9,319 bases of DNA from JBLMZW01 sp050259035 (GTDB lineage: Bacteria; Bacillota; Syntrophomonadia; Syntrophomonadales; DTU052): the NCBI GenBank assembly GCA_050259035.1, contig JBLMZW010000196.1, positions 1 through 9,319 on the forward strand. The letters are read 5' to 3'. Every line of letters starts with the position of its first letter. The first letter of the stretch is position 1. This document shows, piece after piece, positions 5,395 through 9,319 of the stretch. The translations under genes and the position numbers were made by a program. The notes under the pieces were generated by a model. The model made no database searches and had not been told where the DNA came from. It worked only from the letters and a program-made list of their open reading frames with translations.

Positions 5395-6498
5395 TTGAAA
5401 AACGCGTTTCAAGCCAAATCCGCTGCCGAGATTGGAGAACTGCTGCAGGAGGGTTTAGATCAATGGAATAAAACCACCCAGCGCTGGATGGAAATCCTGA
5501 ATGTTGATCCCCGGCCCCAGACCGGATGTACACCAAAGGATGTCCTTTGGCGTAAAAACAAATCCAAACTCTACCATTATCACGCCACTACACCGCGAAA
5601 ATATAAGACCCCGGTACTTTTCATCTATGCCTTAATTAACAAGTCCTATGTCTTAGATCTTACTCCGGGCATGAGTATGGTAGAATATTTGGTGGATGAG
5701 GGATATGATGTCTACCTCTTGGACTGGGGCGATTTTGAATGGGAAGACCGCCATCTCTCTTACGCGGATCTGGTTTATGATTACGTGGCTCCGTCGGTTC
5801 AACGGGTGGCTTGGAATTCCGAATCACCGGAAGTAAGCCTGGTGGGGTATTGCATGGGTGGCACCATCGTTACCATGTACGCCTCGCTTATGAACAGCCC
5901 GGTAATAAAAAACCTGGTCTACATAGCTACCCCCATTGACTTTACTGACGCCGGAGTGTCCAGCATCTGGCTGGCGGCTCCCAGCTTCAACGCGGACCGG
6001 GTGGCTGATACGCTCCAGCTGATACCTAAGGACTTTATCGATATGGGGACTCGAATGTTAAACCCGGTTAACAACTACCTGGGTACTTACACCCGACTGT
6101 GGAAGATGTTAGATGAAGGTATGTCGGTTGCTTCATGGAAGGCTTTAGATAAATGGGTCAGCGACGGGATTAACTTTCCCGGTGAGGCATACCGCAGTTG
6201 GATAAAGGAATTCTATCAGGAAAACCGGCTGGTTAAAAATCAAATAGTTCTGCGGGGGCGCAGGGTTCAGCTGCAGAAAGTCAAGGCCCGCCTTCTGGCC
6301 ATGGTCGGTCAGAGGGATCATATAGTCCTCCCTAACCAGACGGCGGCAGCATTAGACTACCTGGGCAGTACTGACAAGACTTATCTGGAGTTCCCGGTTG
6401 GACATGGCGGCCTGGTATTTGGAGGGGTAGCCCGCGACAAGGTATATCCGGCGTTGGCTCAATGGATATCCGAGAACTCAGACCCCTGGGTTGAATAG
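5395..6498 (+). CDS. phaC: PHA synthase PhaC (class III/IV)
   Basis: This 367-aa enzyme polymerises (R)-3-hydroxyacyl-CoA into polyhydroxyalkanoate on the granule surface. Its length fits the short class III/IV synthases that need a PhaE or PhaR partner. The lipase-like box is G-Y-C-M-G-G with nucleophile Cys153. The acid is Asp308 in G-Q-R-D-H-I-V and the general base is His337 in G-H-G-G-L-V-F-G, with class-typical spacing. The box sequence GYCMGG and a PhaR-like partner favour class IV, best known from Bacillus. Other family stretches are L-D-W-G (109-112) and F-P-G-E-A-Y-R-S-W (261-269). The start is TTG at 5395, with GGAGG eight bases upstream and the frame opening 18 bp after the phaJ stop. 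All catalytic residues are intact, so it should be active. Confidence 0.95.
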   Translation: MKNAFQAKSAAEIGELLQEGLDQWNKTTQRWMEILNVDPRPQTGCTPKDVLWRKNKSKLYHYHATTPRKYKTPVLFIYALINKSYVLDLTPGMSMVEYLVDEGYDVYLLDWGDFEWEDRHLSYADLVYDYVAPSVQRVAWNSESPEVSLVGYCMGGTIVTMYASLMNSPVIKNLVYIATPIDFTDAGVSSIWLAAPSFNADRVADTLQLIPKDFIDMGTRMLNPVNNYLGTYTRLWKMLDEGMSVASWKALDKWVSDGINFPGEAYRSWIKEFYQENRLVKNQIVLRGRRVQLQKVKARLLAMVGQRDHIVLPNQTAAALDYLGSTDKTYLEFPVGHGGLVFGGVARDKVYPALAQWISENSDPWVE

Positions 6499-6538
6499 AT
6501 ACTTATTCCGTTTATAACAAGAAAGGTGGTCGGATAAT

Positions 6539-7354
6539 TTGCTTATTTACGGCAAAGAAATCAGTCAACAGATGCGCACCGAGTTTACCGAATGGTGCGG
6601 GAGCCAGGACATTGAACTGGTTCTGCTGCAGGCGGGAGATGATCCCGGATCCCGCTCCTATATCACCGGTATCAGGAATTACTTAAAGGATTCTTCGGTT
6701 ACCGTCAACCTGGTTCAACTGGACGCCGATGTGTCCATGGAAAAGGCCCTGCAGGCGGTTGAAGATTTAAACCGGAATCCTCGGGTAAAAGGTGTCATGA
6801 TGCTGCGGCCCTGGCCTGCCGGAGTCGATGAATCAGCACTAATGGAAGCCCTTTCCCCATCCAAGGACGTGGAAGGGATTCACCCCATTAACCTGGGAAG
6901 ACTCCTCAAAGGACAAAAGAGCGTCCTTCCGGCCACCCCCAAAAGCGCGGTTAACATATTAAAACATCATAACATCCCTATCAGCGGCAGACCGATCTGT
7001 GTGGTCGGCCGCAGCTATAACGTGGGCCTGCCTTTGGCCTTAATGCTGATTAAGGAAAACGCCACCGTAACCATATGTCATTCGAAGACTAAAAACCTGG
7101 CTGACATAACCCGTTCAGCTGAAATAGTAGTTCTGGCGGTAGGAAAGGCCGGGTTCCTCACAGCGGATATGATAAATGAAAACGCTGTGGTGGTGGATGT
7201 AGGAACCAATATTAACGAAGCGGGTAAACTGGTGGGTGACGCCGCGCCGGAAGCTCTGGAAAAAGCCGCTATAGCGACCGCGGTTCCAGGTGGAGTAGGG
7301 TCTCTGACCGTCGCCACCCTGATGGATAATCTCCGTATGCTTTGTTCTAAATAA
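6539..7354 (+). CDS. folD: FolD-family protein with replaced active-site residues
   Basis: This 271-aa protein is close to the usual FolD length (about 280) and co-linear with it. Normal FolD converts methylene-THF to methenyl-THF and formyl-THF. The C-terminal Rossmann part is well kept: G-R-S-Y-N-V-G-L-P (157-165), A-T-V-T-I-C-H-S-K-T (175-184), D-V-G-T-N (220-224) and V-P-G-G-V-G (249-254). The N-terminal catalytic half is altered. After Tyr41 the invariant Lys of YVxxK is Ile45, the Gln of the QLPLP motif is Leu89 (LRPWP), and the second Asp of KDVDG is Glu112 (KDVEG). PCTP reads PATP and GP(M/V)T reads GSLT. The frame is intact, so it is not a decayed gene. The start is TTG at 6539, with AGGTGG about nine bases upstream. 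It is the last gene of the PHA operon, 40 bp after phaC. Ordinary FolD activity is doubtful; a nucleotide- or folate-binding pseudoenzyme or a new reaction is possible. Confidence 0.85.
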   Translation: MLIYGKEISQQMRTEFTEWCGSQDIELVLLQAGDDPGSRSYITGIRNYLKDSSVTVNLVQLDADVSMEKALQAVEDLNRNPRVKGVMMLRPWPAGVDESALMEALSPSKDVEGIHPINLGRLLKGQKSVLPATPKSAVNILKHHNIPISGRPICVVGRSYNVGLPLALMLIKENATVTICHSKTKNLADITRSAEIVVLAVGKAGFLTADMINENAVVVDVGTNINEAGKLVGDAAPEALEKAAIATAVPGGVGSLTVATLMDNLRMLCSK

Positions 7355-7359
7355 GGAAA

Positions 7360-8028
7360 TTAGTCTTCTGGTTTGTAGTGACAGATAGCGTTCAGGGGGC
7401 AGGCTGCACAGCCCGGTTTGCGGTTGGAGCATAACCTGTTCCCCAGAGCGTCGATTAAGGCATGATACTCGTTGTACAGGGGTACATCGGGTTTCAGCCG
7501 GCTCATGAAAAATTCCTGCATGGTTTGATAATCGACATCCTCGGGAAAGTACCCCAACCGGCTAAATATGCGCCGGGTATAAGCATCCACCACGAAGATA
7601 GGTTTTTCCGCCGCATATAAAATGATCGAGTCGGCCGTTTCCGGTCCAATTCCCTTTAAACCTAAGAGCCGACCGCGCAGTTCCTGAACTTCGCCATCCA
7701 ACATGCGCTCCAGTTCCCCCCCGTGTTCCTCGACCATCACCCGGCAGAAGATCCTTAACCTTTCCGCTTTCTGAGTGAAGTAGCGGGTTGGTCGGACCGC
7801 TTCCTCTACAACCTCTACCGGAGCGTCAACCAGTCGAAAAGGGTCCATAAGATTCAATGATTTAAGATTAGCGATGGCCTTCTCAACGTTCTTCCAGGCC
7901 ACACTTTGAGTTAGAATCGCCCCGATTACGACCTCGAAGGCCGTTTCCGCTGGCCACCAGTGACGGGGGCCATAATAGTCCAGAAGCAGCGAATATATTT
8001 CCATCAATCGTTTGGTGGTAACCTTCAA
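7360..8028 (-). CDS. Endonuclease III-superfamily DNA glycosylase (HhH-GPD, MagIII-like)
   Basis: This is a base-excision repair glycosylase of about 222 aa. Numbered from the TTG at 8028, the helix-hairpin-helix is L-K-G-I-G-P-E-T-A (about 124-132), and the conserved aspartate is Asp148 in V-V-D-A-Y-T. The C-terminal [4Fe-4S] cysteines are Cys200, 207, 210 and 216 (C-x6-C-x2-C-x5-C). The lysine that gives Nth its lyase activity is Glu130, 18 residues before the Asp, as expected by alignment. That points to a monofunctional glycosylase like Helicobacter MagIII rather than Nth. The N-terminal G-P-R-H-W-W-P-A-E-T motif fits that subgroup. I chose TTG 8028 because GGGAG lies nine bases upstream, across the lysE stop. 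An ATG at 8004 lacks a ribosome binding site, and the frame stays open to 8106 inside lysE. The gene ends 5 bp from the convergent folD-like gene. Confidence 0.8.
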   Translation of the reverse strand: MKVTTKRLMEIYSLLLDYYGPRHWWPAETAFEVVIGAILTQSVAWKNVEKAIANLKSLNLMDPFRLVDAPVEVVEEAVRPTRYFTQKAERLRIFCRVMVEEHGGELERMLDGEVQELRGRLLGLKGIGPETADSIILYAAEKPIFVVDAYTRRIFSRLGYFPEDVDYQTMQEFFMSRLKPDVPLYNEYHALIDALGNRLCSNRKPGCAACPLNAICHYKPED

Positions 8029-8033
8029 TACCT

Positions 8034-8714
8034 TCAACTCCCAAAGAAACCGGTTATTCCGGAATATATAAAGTATACGCTTAAGCCTAAGAGGAACAAT
8101 CCGCAAAGTACGATAATTCCCTGATAGATACGATCAGTTAAGAACCGCCGGCCGCTGGCTATAATTCCGGCCACCAGACTGTACCAGGCTATATCAGCTA
8201 AAATGTGCCCGGAATAAAAAGACACCGTACCGCCGGTTCCGGCCTTGATAGCTACGGTAATGTAACCCAGTCCAACGGTTGCCCACCATATGATCCAGTA
8301 AGGGTTGGAAACGCTGGTTAGAATTCCGGTGACCGGCAGGCTTACCACCCAGGGAATCCGTTCCGCTTTATCTTCGGTTGATTTGGCGGCAGCCGCTACG
8401 GGATTGATTGATACTGATACCCTGCCCTTGATGCCGTCCCGGATCATTCCCCAGCCCATAAAGAGCAGGAACCCGCCGCCCAAAATACCGATGGTCTGCA
8501 CTACCGTCGGGGCTGTCAAATATGTGGACAATCCGGTAATTAAGGCCAGCACCAGAGTAAGTTCCAGAATGGCATGACCCACCATAATTAAAGGACCGGC
8601 TATGAATCCTCGCCGTATGGCCTCCCCGATAGTAACGGTTAAGACCGGCCCGGGCATTAAAGCACCGGAAAGAGCAACCAGAAACGATGTTGTAAAGATT
8701 GTTAATGAATCCAT
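8034..8714 (-). CDS. LysE/RhtB-family exporter
   Basis: This 226-aa integral membrane protein belongs to the family that exports amino acids or related small solutes; its substrate cannot be told from sequence. The family signature is at the N-terminus: S-G-A-L-M-P-G-P-V-L (16-25), followed by R-R-G-F-x-A-G (34-40). Hydrophobic segments lie at about 5-28, 41-64, 71-92, 122-150, 165-187 and 197-220, consistent with the usual six helices. The loop at about 105-120 is polar (A-A-A-A-K-S-T-E-D-K) and would be in the cytosol or periphery. The ATG at 8714 has GGGAGG nine bases upstream. It lies 44 bp after the adenine deaminase gene and its stop is followed directly by the glycosylase start, so the three probably form one transcription unit. 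Confidence 0.85.
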   Translation of the reverse strand: MDSLTIFTTSFLVALSGALMPGPVLTVTIGEAIRRGFIAGPLIMVGHAILELTLVLALITGLSTYLTAPTVVQTIGILGGGFLLFMGWGMIRDGIKGRVSVSINPVAAAAKSTEDKAERIPWVVSLPVTGILTSVSNPYWIIWWATVGLGYITVAIKAGTGGTVSFYSGHILADIAWYSLVAGIIASGRRFLTDRIYQGIIVLCGLFLLGLSVYFIYSGITGFFGS

Positions 8715-8758
8715 CCTACCATACCTCCCACAGACAACATTCTAACAGACCTTCAGAT

Positions 8759-9319
8759 TTATTCGACCACCGAGCATATCATCTCAAAGTTCAGGGAATC
8801 AACCAATCCCCGGTTGGTTAGTCGCAGTTCCGGTATTACCGGGAGGCTTAACATGGACATGGTCATAAAAGGTGATATTAAATTGCACCCTAGTTCCTTC
8901 CACGCCTCATCCAGCTTAGCTACCCCTTCCGCCACCTCTTCCACCTGTCGATCCGACATCAGACCGGCAATCGGCAGGGGCAACTTGGCCAAAACCTTTC
9001 CGTCCTTCACGACAATCATACCGCCGCCTGCTTCAGTTAAAACGTTCCCGGCCAGGGCCATATCCTCGTCATTATTACCAATGATCAACAGGTTATGGCT
9101 ATCGTGGGCCACCGTCGAAGCCGCAGCCCCTCCGGTTATTCCGAATCCTTTAACATAACCCAAACCATAGTTGCCGGGCCCGCCATGCCGCTCCATAACC
9201 ATCACCTTGGCTATATCCCCTGCTTCTTGATACAGAGGCTGCCCATCCTTCACCTTCATCTCGATGATCCGGTGATAGTTGCCGATATGGGCCTCTATGA
9301 TCTCCATCACATGAGTCTT
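8759..9319 (-). CDS. ade: Adenine deaminase, C-terminal part
   Basis: This gene is cut by the right window edge; the last 186 codons are present and the frame is open through the edge. Adenine deaminase converts adenine to hypoxanthine and ammonia in purine salvage. The C-terminal hallmarks are clear: A-S-T-V-A-H-D-S-H-N followed by N-N-D-E-D-M-A-L-A, then A-G-L-M-S-D, and L-P-V-I-P-E-L-R-L-T-N-R-G-L-V-D near the end. GTG and ATG codons at 9310 and 9307 lie inside the conserved domain and are not the real start, since the metal-binding amidohydrolase core should lie upstream. It is the first visible gene of a leftward unit with the LysE-type exporter and the DNA glycosylase; its promoter is outside the window. 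Confidence 0.92.
   Translation of the reverse strand, partial: KTHVMEIIEAHIGNYHRIIEMKVKDGQPLYQEAGDIAKVMVMERHGGPGNYGLGYVKGFGITGGAAASTVAHDSHNLLIIGNNDEDMALAGNVLTEAGGGMIVVKDGKVLAKLPLPIAGLMSDRQVEEVAEGVAKLDEAWKELGCNLISPFMTMSMLSLPVIPELRLTNRGLVDSLNFEMICSVVE

Noticed and set aside
6539..7354. The folD-like gene as a decaying pseudogene
   Set aside because: The frame is intact over the full family length, a good ribosome binding site is present, and the NAD(P)-binding motifs are conserved, which argues for a maintained function.
8029..8106. N-terminal extension of the glycosylase to an in-frame ATG at 8106
   Set aside because: It would overlap lysE by about 70 bases and add a Leu/Arg-rich segment not expected in the family. 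The TTG at 8028 has a proper ribosome binding site.
8814..9158. A 114-codon plus-strand frame opposite adenine deaminase
   Set aside because: It is Ser/Pro/Thr-rich and antisense to highly conserved deaminase motifs, so it is a shadow frame.

Overview
The window looks like chromosomal DNA from an anaerobic, low-to-mid-GC member of the Firmicutes (Clostridia). A Syntrophomonadaceae-like fatty-acid oxidiser that stores polyhydroxyalkanoate (PHA) is my best guess. This is inferred from strong GGAGG-type ribosome binding sites, frequent TTG/GTG starts, cysteine-rich cytoplasmic proteins, and a PHA operon fed by an enoyl-CoA hydratase. No mobile element, CRISPR array, tRNA or rRNA was seen. Two genes are cut by the window edges.

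Left block (1-3581, minus strand, transcribed right to left): a CBS-CBS-ACT sensor-type protein, a cytoplasmic alpha/beta hydrolase of lipase type, a YhcC-type radical SAM protein translationally coupled to the hydrolase, and the N-terminal part of a TrmA/RlmCD-family rRNA uracil methyltransferase. The last gene has a possible promoter of its own and runs off the left edge.

Intergenic control region (3582-3878): two divergent promoters can be proposed. A well-formed one drives the CBS gene leftward (TTGATT-17-TATACT). A second drives the PHA operon rightward (TTGGCA-17-TTTTAT). A perfect 6-bp inverted repeat (ATCGTT/AACGAT) overlaps the -35 of the rightward promoter and could be an operator. 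A second dyad (CCCCTT/AAGGGG) lies in the leader just before the first ribosome binding site.

Centre (3879-7354, plus strand): a PHA operon. It encodes a small coiled-coil, phasin-like protein; a strong hairpin plus T-run that looks like an internal terminator or attenuator; a PhaR-like synthase subunit with an extra C-terminal coiled coil; PhaJ, an (R)-specific enoyl-CoA hydratase; PhaC, a class III/IV PHA synthase with an intact Cys-Asp-His triad; and a FolD-family protein in which all three classic active-site residues (Lys, Gln, Asp) are replaced. PhaJ would draw (R)-3-hydroxyacyl-CoA from beta-oxidation intermediates, PhaR-PhaC would polymerise it, and the phasin-like protein would coat the granule. 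The hydrolase in the left block is a candidate for polymer or oligomer mobilisation.

Right block (7360-9319, minus strand): the C-terminal part of adenine deaminase, a LysE/RhtB-type exporter, and an endonuclease III-superfamily DNA glycosylase that lacks the catalytic lysine. The glycosylase start is coupled to the exporter stop. This block converges on the PHA operon with only 5 bp between the two stop codons and no visible terminator.

The most unusual item is the FolD look-alike at the end of the PHA operon.
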